DNA of 21,183 nucleotides from a virus, in the IMG/VR virus record IMGVR_UViG_3300031972_000982, positions 1-21,183 of that record. One strand, 5' to 3'. The position numbers and the translations under genes were made by a program. Of the stretch, positions 15,642 to 21,183 are shown in pieces; position 1 is the first letter of the stretch; every line of letters begins with the position of its first letter. Below the pieces are notes generated by a model. That model worked only from the letters and a program-made list of their open reading frames with translations. It was not told where the DNA came from and ran no database searches.

Positions 15642-17252
15642 ATGGGAAGAAGTACAACAGATTTAACAGAATTAACGTCCTTAGCTTCGGGCGATTTGGT
15701 TAAAGTAATAGATGTTTCAGAAGCATCGACAACAAACCAAGACAAGAAAGTAACACTAGACACAATAACTAATTACGTAGGTACTAATGTAGCGGTAAAC
15801 GGTATTAGTACGGCTGTGGTAGCTGTATTAGATAGTAATTTTGCAAGTACATATTCTAGCAACGTTTTAACAGCTTCAGGAAATGGAGCGTTTAGCCCTG
15901 ATTCGGTCACGGTTTCGGTATCGGATAGGGTTTTGTTAATTGGGCAAACTTCAGCAGATGAAAACGGTATTTATACAGTTACTACGGTTGGGGATGGTTC
16001 AACGGCTGCGGTTTTAACTAGAGCAGCGGACTTTAATACTAGTGATGGTGTTAACTCTTTCTTAATTGTTCAAAGTACGGGTGGTACAAGTTATAATAAC
16101 ACATTTTGGAACTTAAACCTAGAAAGAGGTAGTTTAGTTTTAGATACTGACGACCTTGTTTTTAGTCAAGTTAAAATACCTTTCAGAAACAAAAAAGAGT
16201 TAACTGCAATACCTAGTAATACTATAACGTTTAGCTATGATACAAAATACATTTTAGCTTCAGCTAGTAGAGCTATAACATTCGCGGCAAGTGGACACAG
16301 TACAGAACCTAGTACAGTTATAATAGAACAAACAATAGACGATACAGATGTTCAAACTATTGATACAACCAACGCAAATGAATTTGCAATACAAGGAAAC
16401 GGGCTTTCAGTAGGTTCAGATAATGTGCATACTTACGACACGGCTAGTAATTCAGCTTCGACACGTATTAATAGGACTGTAATTGAGTGGAACGGTACAC
16501 AAGTAACAAGTATAGTTAATTCTATGAGTGAAGATTATTCCTTCACAGTATCTTCTGCTCCTAATACTGTTTTTCATTACAAACGCGGTACGGGTGTAGT
16601 TGCTGGGGTTGATGAAACAACAGACGCAACATGGACAGACCAAAAAAGGGGTATAGTAGCAACTTCTGATTATGCAGGTTCTTATGAAGTGCCTGTTTAT
16701 GATTCAACAACAGACGATGAGGAATTTACTTTTACTAAAGCAGATAGTCAAGGATTGTTAATTGATGATATGAGTGTATGCTCTTTTGCTAATACTGAAA
16801 CTATAATTGGGCATTGTCACGCAATTGTATCATTTCCAAACTTTACCGAAACAAGAACGGCAATATCAATGAATACTTCAGGAGCAAGTAAGAGGCTTTA
16901 CATAGCTAGTGCAAATTCATCTTCACAGGTTGCCTTCTTTATGGGTGATGGGGGTGGAACGTTTGTAAGTACTAACGGAACAACAACGCTTTCCACTGAT
17001 ACCGAATACTTAATAAGTTGTAAGTTTAATGACGACCAAACAGTAGACGTTTATTTAGATAATGTTTTAGAGATTTCCTCAATAGATATTTCCTCAATAG
17101 ACCCGCAAAACTTTGATTCTATTATGATTGGTGGTAGTGTAGCAAGTGGTACACCTTCTTATGATGATAGTTCTGTAATGGAAATAGCTGGTTTTGTTGG
17201 GGTAGATAATTTTAGTGATGCAGTAACGGAAATGTTAACACGTAAAAACTAA
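15642..17252 (+). CDS. Tail fibre / receptor-binding protein with lectin-like end
   Basis: The 536-residue product starts with MGRSTTDLTELTSLASGDLVKVIDVSE, a segment of the kind that attaches phage fibres and is often followed by Thr-rich strands. Residues about 60-180 look like a repetitive beta module, with DRVLLIGQTSADENGIYTV, a pattern common in phage fibres. Residues about 185-300 are another beta domain. The C-terminal half from about 320 resembles a concanavalin/LamG sandwich, with RGIVATSDYAGSYEVPVYDS, ending in strands such as DTEYLISCKFNDDQTVDVYL. That last segment matches the usual 'Tyr-Leu-x-x-x-x-x-Asp-x-x-x-Val-Tyr-Leu-Asp' LamG strand pair. A receptor-binding role is inference from fold impression and position. 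Confidence 0.72.
   Translation: MGRSTTDLTELTSLASGDLVKVIDVSEASTTNQDKKVTLDTITNYVGTNVAVNGISTAVVAVLDSNFASTYSSNVLTASGNGAFSPDSVTVSVSDRVLLIGQTSADENGIYTVTTVGDGSTAAVLTRAADFNTSDGVNSFLIVQSTGGTSYNNTFWNLNLERGSLVLDTDDLVFSQVKIPFRNKKELTAIPSNTITFSYDTKYILASASRAITFAASGHSTEPSTVIIEQTIDDTDVQTIDTTNANEFAIQGNGLSVGSDNVHTYDTASNSASTRINRTVIEWNGTQVTSIVNSMSEDYSFTVSSAPNTVFHYKRGTGVVAGVDETTDATWTDQKRGIVATSDYAGSYEVPVYDSTTDDEEFTFTKADSQGLLIDDMSVCSFANTETIIGHCHAIVSFPNFTETRTAISMNTSGASKRLYIASANSSSQVAFFMGDGGGTFVSTNGTTTLSTDTEYLISCKFNDDQTVDVYLDNVLEISSIDISSIDPQNFDSIMIGGSVASGTPSYDDSSVMEIAGFVGVDNFSDAVTEMLTRKN
17073..17102 (+). repeat. Tandem 15-base duplication in the fibre gene
   Basis: ATTTCCTCAATAGAT at 17073-17087 is followed directly by ATTTCCTCAATAGAC at 17088-17102. 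The unit is five codons and encodes the doubled peptide ISSID-ISSID, next to a LamG-like strand. The copies differ by one silent base, which points to a fairly recent in-frame duplication or replication slippage. Confidence 0.9.
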
Positions 17253-17253
17253 T

Positions 17254-18033
17254 ATGGAAAGAGTAAAAATAATAGCGTGTGGTCAGAGTAACGAAGTGGG
17301 GTGGGAGTTTGTAACAGAATTTCCAGACACCTATTTACATGAATCACCTAGTGTTAAAGTATTAACAAAGCTTTTTGAATGGGAAAAAGCGTTTTACGGT
17401 GTTAATACAATGGGTGAAGTACCTATATCTAGTCGAAAAAGTGGTAGGTCAGGATATTTAGAAGTATTTGCTAATAAGGTAAAAGAGCTAGGTCATGAAG
17501 TGTTTATGCAAAAAACAGCCGAAGGAGGTTGCGGATGGGTAAATACTAATGGTAATGGTTTTTCTTGGAATATAGACGACACAGATTTAGGTGATTATTC
17601 TTTAGTAAATGAGTTCTATAAACGAAAACAAAACGCACCAATAATTAACGAGGATAAAACCTTATATATTCTTGGGGGTGGTGAACAGGATATTTATGAC
17701 GGGGTAAGCAAAGCGAACTTCATAACCGCTCAGACCGCCTTTATCAATAGGTTGAGAGGTTACGATGCTGTTAATCATCCTATAATTATAATGTTAACTT
17801 CTAACAACACGGTAAGACCAGCAACAGCAGATTTTGCAGGGAAAAGAGAAACTATTAACGAGGCGAAAAAAGAAATAGCAAACGATTTAGATAATGTTTA
17901 TTTGTGTTTTACGGATGGTGATAGATTTTCTTTTCAGCAAGAGGGGACAGTAAGAATACATTATGATTACGATGGATGTGTAGCGGTTGCAGAAGCAATT
18001 AAAGAAGTGGTAGAATTAAACAATTTACTGTAA
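17254..18033 (+). CDS. Tail-associated GQSN-type carbohydrate esterase-like protein
   Basis: The 259-residue product opens with VKIIACGQSNEVG, where Gly10-Gln11-Ser12-Asn13 is block I of the sialate O-acetylesterase / CE6-type SGNH hydrolases and Ser12 the expected nucleophile. ILGGGEQD (about 139-146) matches the position of the family's 'Gly-Glu-x-Asp' block. IHYDYDGCVAVAEAI gives the C-terminal block with His236. In most relatives an Asp lies three residues before this His, but here residue 233 is Val, so the triad would need another acid or work as a dyad. No signal peptide is visible. Located directly after the fibre gene, it is probably a tail enzyme that removes acetyl or other ester groups from surface glycans. 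Substrate is unknown. Confidence 0.66.
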   Translation: MERVKIIACGQSNEVGWEFVTEFPDTYLHESPSVKVLTKLFEWEKAFYGVNTMGEVPISSRKSGRSGYLEVFANKVKELGHEVFMQKTAEGGCGWVNTNGNGFSWNIDDTDLGDYSLVNEFYKRKQNAPIINEDKTLYILGGGEQDIYDGVSKANFITAQTAFINRLRGYDAVNHPIIIMLTSNNTVRPATADFAGKRETINEAKKEIANDLDNVYLCFTDGDRFSFQQEGTVRIHYDYDGCVAVAEAIKEVVELNNLL

Positions 18034-18323
18034 TGGAGGGGTTAGAATGGATAAAATTACATTGGGCAGAAATAGCAGCAGCGTTTGGTATTGGTGGTAG
18101 TTCTGGTTTATTAGGCAAAAAGGCGATGGATTCAAAACAAGATAAGGAAATAAAGCAGCTTTGTAAAAAGGTTGATGTAATAGAAAAAGAGGTTTCAGAA
18201 AACAAGGCGAAACTAGAATTAAACACTACTTTAGACAAACAACTAAGGGAGGACTTAAACCGAGATTTTACACGTATTGACCAAAAGCTTGATAGATTAG
18301 TAGATTTAATGATTAAAAAATGA
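18033..18323 (+). CDS. Holin candidate: N-terminal membrane segment plus coiled coil
   Basis: The 96-residue product has one moderately hydrophobic stretch near residues 11-28 (WAEIAAAFGIGGSSGLLG). It is followed by about 65 residues of charged helix with heptad-like spacing (IEKEVSENKAKLELNTTL, then IDQKLDRLVDLMIKK), suggesting a coiled coil. It overlaps the esterase stop by one base and the spanin gene by four bases, exactly at the start of the lysis cassette. Holin is therefore the best guess by position. The plan is the reverse of XhlA-type proteins, which have the coil first and the membrane helix last. The Gly-rich segment is not a strong membrane helix, so a tail or anchoring role remains possible. 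Confidence 0.45.
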   Translation: MEGLEWIKLHWAEIAAAFGIGGSSGLLGKKAMDSKQDKEIKQLCKKVDVIEKEVSENKAKLELNTTLDKQLREDLNRDFTRIDQKLDRLVDLMIKK

Positions 18324-18742
18324 GGTATTTATTTATATTATTGGTGTTGTGTGGATGCACTACAAAAAGACTAATTAAAAAATTAGAACGTAGAGCAGGG
18401 GTAACAGATACAATTACGGTTGTAATGGTTGACACGGTAGAACGCTTTGTAGTTGATACGATTCACACGGTTAGTTTTCATGATACTGTTACGGTGGTAA
18501 ATAATGAACGGGTTAAGCTTAAATACTTCTACGATACAACACGTCAAGAAATTTGGCATGATGTAGAATGTAAAGAAACGGTAATAAATAAGACCATACC
18601 AGTACCAATTAAAAGAATAAAATACCCTACTTGGTGGGAAAATATAAAAAGTGTTTGGTGGTTAATTTTATTAGTTATAATTTTACTATTCAAAGATAAG
18701 ATAGCAGGCACTATAAAAAATAACTATGAGAAATTTAGATAA
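18320..18742 (+). CDS. Probable unimolecular spanin (outer membrane lipoprotein with inner membrane anchor)
   Basis: The 140-residue product begins with a lipoprotein signal, MRYLFILLVLCGCTT. A lipobox Leu-Cys-Gly-Cys puts the lipidated Cys at position 13. The middle part (about 28-95) is rich in Val/Ile/Thr strands with recurrent Asp-Thr pairs. Near the C-terminus, VWWLILLVIILLF (about 112-124) is one clear membrane helix followed by a basic tail. A lipid anchor at one end and an inner membrane helix at the other, joined by a periplasmic strand region, is the plan of u-spanins such as T1 gp11. These fuse the two membranes after peptidoglycan is cut. It overlaps the holin candidate by four bases and the amidase by 17. 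Confidence 0.74.
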   Translation: MRYLFILLVLCGCTTKRLIKKLERRAGVTDTITVVMVDTVERFVVDTIHTVSFHDTVTVVNNERVKLKYFYDTTRQEIWHDVECKETVINKTIPVPIKRIKYPTWWENIKSVWWLILLVIILLFKDKIAGTIKNNYEKFR

Positions 18743-19151
18743 AATAATATTTCATTGTGCAGATACTAGAATCGACCAAAGTTTTAGTGTTGAGACAGTA
18801 AGAAAATGGCACACAGACCCAAAGCCAAAAGGGCGTGGATGGTCTGACATAGGTTACCATTATTATATCGACTTAAAAGGAACTTTACACAAAGGACGAC
18901 CAATAGAAAAAAAAGGGGCGCACTGCAAAGGATATAATAAAGGTTCAGTAGGTGTTTGTTTTGAAGGTGGTAAAAAAGCAGATGGCTCGAAATGGGATAA
19001 GCCGAAGCCAACACAACTAGAAACAGCGCGTGTATTAATAGGTTATTTAAGAGCAACTTATAATGATAATTTAACTATTCACGGGCATTATGAATTTAGT
19101 TCTAAAAGTTGTCCTAATTTTGATGTTTGTATTATTGAAGATTATACGTAA
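18726..19151 (+). CDS. N-acetylmuramoyl-L-alanine amidase (endolysin), type 2
   Basis: This endolysin cleaves the bond between muramic acid and L-Ala in peptidoglycan. The 141 residues are a single amidase-2 domain like T7 lysozyme, with no cell-wall-binding domain. Visible residues: IIFHCADTR with zinc ligand His10, DIGYHYYI with catalytic Tyr44, then GAHCKGYNKGSVGVCFEGG, and IHGHYEFSSKSCPNFD with His121 and Cys129 as the other zinc ligands and catalytic Lys127. All four functional positions match T7 lysozyme spacing. No signal peptide is visible, so it needs a holin to reach the periplasm, which fits the gene order. The start lies inside the end of the spanin gene. It is the last gene before a terminator region. 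Confidence 0.93.
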   Translation: MRNLDKIIFHCADTRIDQSFSVETVRKWHTDPKPKGRGWSDIGYHYYIDLKGTLHKGRPIEKKGAHCKGYNKGSVGVCFEGGKKADGSKWDKPKPTQLETARVLIGYLRATYNDNLTIHGHYEFSSKSCPNFDVCIIEDYT

Positions 19152-19169
19152 ACAAATATAATTTAAAAC

Positions 19170-19220
19170 AAAACACTAAAATTATACGTTATTAAATATA
19201 AATCACTATCTTAGTGTTTT
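19170..19220 (+). repeat. Inverted repeat enclosing a small hairpin after the lysis genes
   Basis: AAAACACTAA (19170-19179) is the exact reverse complement of TTAGTGTTTT (19211-19220), with 31 bases between. The 3-prime arm can instead pair locally: CACTA (19204-19208) with TAGTG (19212-19216) around a TCT loop, ending in TTTT. The two pairings exclude each other. The element sits 18 bases after the amidase stop and could be a weak first terminator or an operator dyad. Confidence 0.5.
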
Positions 19221-19239
19221 CATAATTGGTTTAAGGGTT

Positions 19240-19273
19240 AAAAAGTGCTATTCGAAAGGGTAGTACTTTTTTT
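19240..19273 (+). terminator. Strong intrinsic terminator closing the lysis operon
   Basis: AAAAAGTGCTATTC can pair with GGGTAGTACTTTTT around a GAAA loop. This gives about 14 base pairs, three of them G-U, followed by a T run that continues to 19273. The A-rich 5-prime arm and U-rich 3-prime arm could serve transcripts in both directions. A GTG inside this hairpin is in frame with the next gene but is not a plausible start. Confidence 0.85.
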
Positions 19274-19313
19274 ATTGCTTTTATTTTTGTTAATTAGTGT
19301 AAATCAAATAATT

Positions 19314-20240
19314 ATGAGATACACAAAAGAAATAATTGAATACATTAAGGTAAAACTAGAAACGTGTGATAATCATTCACAGCTAGCTAGGGAGGTAGTT
19401 AGAAAGTTTCAAATGCCTAACACTTTTGATTCTGTTAGGGTTAAGATTAAATCAATAGCTAACAATGAAGCGTTAAGCAAATCACAACGACCACATAAAA
19501 GACTGTTTTTTGATATAGAAACAAGTTATTTACTTTGTAGGCTTTGGAGGGTTGGAAAAGTTAACTGGGTAGATGCTAACAATATAAAAGAAGACAAAAA
19601 AATAATTTGCATTTCTTATAAGTGGGCTTACGAAGATACAGTACATACTCTTAAATGGGATGAAAAACAAAACGACAAGAAACTAATAAAAGACTTCATT
19701 AAAGTATTAGGTGAAGCAGATGAAATAATAGCTCACAACGGGGATAGATTCGACATAAAAGAAATAAGAACTAGGGCAATTAAACAAGGCTTGTTAATGT
19801 TCCCTAGATACAGAACGCTAGATACACTAAAGAAAGCCCGTAGTAAGTTTAATTTTCATTCTAATAGATTGGACTACTTAGGGGAATTTCTAAGCGTAGG
19901 GCGTAAATTAGAACATGAAGGCTTTCAATTATGGATTGATATAGTAGAGCATAAAAAGAAAAAAGCACTTGATAAGATGGTTAAGTATTGCGAACAAGAT
20001 GTAATACTATTAGAAGATGTTTTCACAGCTCTGAACCCTTACATAGACCATAATACTAATTATGCCGTTTTAAGTGGTAAAGAAAAGCATTGTTGCCCAA
20101 ATTGTGCAAGTAGTAAAGTTAGTTTATGCCATACAGATACTACCCCAATGGGTTACGTTAAAAGAAATATGAAATGTAGTAAATGCAAAAAACAATATGT
20201 GATAAGTAATAAAACTTACTTAAATAGTTTGATAAGATAA
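19314..20240 (+). CDS. DEDDy 3'-5' exonuclease-like protein with HTH-like start and zinc ribbon
   Basis: With the ATG at 19314 the product has 308 residues. A start further upstream, at a GTG inside the terminator, would add a spurious hydrophobic leader. Residues 1-50 look like a helix-turn-helix-type DNA-binding unit (HSQLAREVVRKFQMP). Residues 62-240 are an RNase H-like exonuclease of the DnaQ/YprB type. LFFDIET gives motif I (Asp67, Glu69), IIAHNGDRFDIKEI gives motif II (Asn142, Asp147), and YCEQD gives motif III (Tyr225, Asp229). The C-terminus has two Cys pairs, CPNC (261-264) and CSKC (288-291), forming a zinc ribbon. There is no polymerase part. It stands between two terminators, so it is its own transcription unit. 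Its substrate is unknown; DNA repair or processing is inference. Confidence 0.8.
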   Translation: MRYTKEIIEYIKVKLETCDNHSQLAREVVRKFQMPNTFDSVRVKIKSIANNEALSKSQRPHKRLFFDIETSYLLCRLWRVGKVNWVDANNIKEDKKIICISYKWAYEDTVHTLKWDEKQNDKKLIKDFIKVLGEADEIIAHNGDRFDIKEIRTRAIKQGLLMFPRYRTLDTLKKARSKFNFHSNRLDYLGEFLSVGRKLEHEGFQLWIDIVEHKKKKALDKMVKYCEQDVILLEDVFTALNPYIDHNTNYAVLSGKEKHCCPNCASSKVSLCHTDTTPMGYVKRNMKCSKCKKQYVISNKTYLNSLIR

Positions 20241-20332
20241 TTTTAAAAACTAAGTTTGAATTAACCACTTTTCATCTAGGTTGATGGAATATCATTCTAA
20301 AAAAGGTGAACGGTTGGTTGTTGTTATTAATT

Positions 20333-20359
20333 AGGTCGGGGTGGTTTCCGACCTTTTTT
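20333..20359 (+). terminator. Strong intrinsic terminator
   Basis: AGGTCGG (20333-20339) pairs perfectly with CCGACCT (20348-20354) around an eight-base loop, followed by a run of six T. It lies 92 bases after the exonuclease stop. The region between, 20241-20332, has no coding frame, so it is either a long 3-prime end or a small RNA ending at this hairpin. Confidence 0.93.
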
Positions 20360-20380
20360 ATGAAAGTTTTTTAATAATAG

Positions 20381-20410
20381 TTTGAAAGTATAAATAAATT
20401 AACTATATTG
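20381..20410 (+). promoter_or_regulatory. Candidate Bacteroidota-type promoter
   Basis: TTTG at 20381-20384 is followed after 19 bases by TATATTG at 20404-20410. This resembles the Bacteroidota -33 TTTG and -7 TAnnTTTG elements with correct spacing, though the -7 part is one base short of the consensus. It lies just after a strong terminator and 24 bases before the ATG of the next small gene, where a new transcript would be expected. Confidence 0.45.
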
Positions 20411-20434
20411 CAATCACATTAAACAATTAAGATT

Positions 20435-20590
20435 ATGACAAAAGTTATTTATAAAGAAAAGATTAAAGAAGCGTGGAGTACGTTTGGGGATTGTGTTTGG
20501 CTTCGTGGGGTTGGTTACGTTCCTATTAAAGATATTAAGATACTTGAAACTGATTGGGTAGATGAATTAGAAAAGAGACTATTTAGCTAA
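20435..20590 (+). CDS. Unknown 51-residue protein
   Basis: I do not recognise this protein. It has a short Lys-rich start (MTKVIYKEKIKEAW), a central strand pair GDCVWLRGVGYVPIKDI and an acidic helical end WVDELEKRLF, so it could fold as a very small mixed domain. No membrane segment or metal-binding motif is seen, and it has a single Cys. Evidence that it is real: it follows a candidate promoter, the codon pattern resembles its neighbours, and a TAACG-type element overlaps its stop as in the two next genes. It is probably the first gene of a new operon of early or accessory genes. Confidence 0.55.
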   Translation: MTKVIYKEKIKEAWSTFGDCVWLRGVGYVPIKDIKILETDWVDELEKRLFS

Positions 20591-20614
20591 CGGTTTGGCT
20601 ATGATTAGTGCCGT
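20589..20614 (+). repeat. Post-stop TAACG element with short dyad
   Basis: TAGCTAACGG spans the stop codon of the 51-residue gene. ACGG (20590-20593) can pair with CCGT (20611-20614). Related sequences, TAGCCATAACG after the next gene's stop and TTGCTAACG after the one following, occupy the same position. The pairing is short, and the element's role is unknown. Confidence 0.4.
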
Positions 20615-20645
20615 AACAATAGAAATAACTTAAAAATAAGATACA

Positions 20646-20867
20646 ATGTTTGAGAATTACAATAAGCAAGAAGAAGCAGAACAAAAGGCATTATTTATAG
20701 CTGATATTATGGTTATGTTGCCTACCGAAGAAGAAATAGATGAGTGGTATACTCGTAGAAGCGAAAACCCACCATACATAAATATTAAAACAGTTAAAGC
20801 TATTGAGGGGGCTAAAAAATATAGAGCTATAATGATACAAAGACTTGATAATTTAAAAAGCAATTAG
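20646..20867 (+). CDS. Unknown 73-residue helical protein
   Basis: The product is small, soluble-looking and mostly helical. It has a Gln/Glu-rich start, a segment MVMLPTEEEIDEWYTRRSE in the middle and a Lys-rich helix to the end. No known family is recognised. It lies 55 bases after the preceding gene, separated by a TAACG-type element, and is followed by a similar element and a hairpin. Small acidic proteins of this kind are common in early regions of phage genomes and often act on host factors, but nothing in this sequence identifies a target. The ATG has an A-rich leader (AAGATACA) and no Shine-Dalgarno site. Confidence 0.6.
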   Translation: MFENYNKQEEAEQKALFIADIMVMLPTEEEIDEWYTRRSENPPYINIKTVKAIEGAKKYRAIMIQRLDNLKSN

Positions 20868-20888
20868 CCATAACGTTGAATGTAAACA

Positions 20889-20903
20889 CCGTTTTTTTAA
20901 CGG
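20889..20903 (+). repeat. Small perfect hairpin between two orphan genes
   Basis: CCGTT pairs with AACGG around a five-T loop. It follows the TAACG element at 20871-20875 and precedes the next ATG by six bases, so it could act on translation start or RNA stability. There is no T run after it, so it is not a typical terminator. Confidence 0.45.
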
Positions 20904-20909
20904 ATAGAT

Positions 20910-21173
20910 ATGGAAGAAAAAGAACTAATAGAAATATTTGAGAATCTTATTAAAGATTGTACAAGGCTTGCAGAAGGTACACAGTATGCACAAAACTTAC
21001 AAGTACTAGATGACGCACATAAAGCGCTGAAACAAGTTAAAGAAAATGGTGTTTTACATAGTATTAGCAATTCCGTAAGGAAAGAAGTTGAACGCAGAAG
21101 GGATTTGATAATAAGTGAACCTGACGGAGTAGTAAGAGAAACTATGATAAGTAATTTAGCGATTGACTTATGA
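20910..21173 (+). CDS. Unknown 87-residue helical protein
   Basis: The product is fully helical in appearance. An acidic start (MEEKELIEIFENLIKDC) is followed by a second helix through AQNLQVLDDAHKALKQVKEN and a basic third part SVRKEVERRRDLII. This looks like a small helical bundle, perhaps a dimer. No family is recognised and there is no membrane or metal-binding motif. The start codon lies six bases after a small hairpin. A T-T-G-C-TAACG sequence follows five bases after the stop, as after the two preceding genes, which supports this stop being the true end of a unit. The gene ends ten bases before the window does. Confidence 0.6.
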   Translation: MEEKELIEIFENLIKDCTRLAEGTQYAQNLQVLDDAHKALKQVKENGVLHSISNSVRKEVERRRDLIISEPDGVVRETMISNLAIDL

Positions 21174-21183
21174 TTGCTAACGT

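Noticed and set aside
19245-19313. N-terminal extension of the exonuclease from a GTG at 19245
   Set aside because: The GTG lies inside a strong terminator hairpin, and the added 23 residues are a run of Leu and Val that is a by-product of the T-rich terminator tail. The ATG at 19314 gives a normal start.
20586-20906. Integron attC-like sites in the small-gene region
   Set aside because: Only one copy shows a GTTRRRY-like core (GTTGAAT after 20873), the RYYYAAC partner is not matched, and no integrase is present. It is kept only as an unexplained post-stop motif.
21170-21183. Start of a further gene (ATG at 21170, ATGA overlap) running off the window
   Set aside because: Only four full codons are visible, and the bases coincide with the TTGCTAACGT element that follows the stop codons of neighbouring genes, so coding cannot be supported.
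1-21183. CRISPR arrays, tRNA genes, insertion sequences, retrons or defence systems
   Set aside because: No regularly spaced repeats, cloverleaf-like sequences, transposase, reverse transcriptase or defence domains could be seen. The repeats found are short and local.

Overview
The window reads as the late (structural and lysis) half of a tailed phage or prophage genome. Every supported gene is on the + strand, and most are packed end to start with ATGA or TAATG junctions. The gene order is that of a long-tailed siphovirus with an HK97-type head. The DNA is AT-rich, the starts have A/T-rich leaders with almost no Shine-Dalgarno motifs, and the one candidate promoter has the TTTG / TA-type spacing of Bacteroidota. 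Together with a non-classical lysis lipoprotein and short acidic-Gly C-terminal repeats, this suggests a phage of a Flavobacteriia-like host. That host assignment is inference; no host gene is present.

Layout. 1-5984: packaging and head genes (P27-type small terminase, an unknown protein, large terminase, an FmdB-like zinc ribbon protein, a small unknown protein, HK97 portal, prohead protease, major capsid protein), ending in a terminator-like hairpin. 6117-9028: a probable head decoration protein, then the neck and tail-completion set (gp6-like connector, head-closure protein, HK97 gp10-like protein, DUF3168-like tail terminator) with two very small unknown genes. 9030-12563: tail tube protein, two tail assembly chaperone frames joined by a candidate -1 ribosomal frameshift on an A9 tract, and a TP901-type tape measure. 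12563-18033: tail tip and host-contact genes (a 1024-residue tail protein with carbohydrate-binding-like regions, a lectin-like fibre, and a GQSN-type esterase). 18033-19151: lysis cassette (holin candidate, single-gene spanin, zinc amidase). 19152-21183: two strong terminators, a DEDDy exonuclease with a zinc ribbon, and small orphan genes that probably belong to the next transcription unit.

How it works together: the terminases, portal, protease and capsid protein build and fill the head. The neck proteins close it and join it to a tail whose length the tape measure sets with help from the chaperones. The tail protein, fibre and esterase would recognise and trim surface glycans. At the end of infection the holin candidate, amidase and spanin would open the inner membrane, peptidoglycan and outer membrane in turn. 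The most interesting points are the unimolecular spanin, the tightly bounded frameshift site, the tail esterase lacking the usual acid residue, and recurrent post-stop motifs in the small-gene region. No tRNA, rRNA, CRISPR array or insertion sequence was seen, and no stretch over 300 bases lacks a gene.
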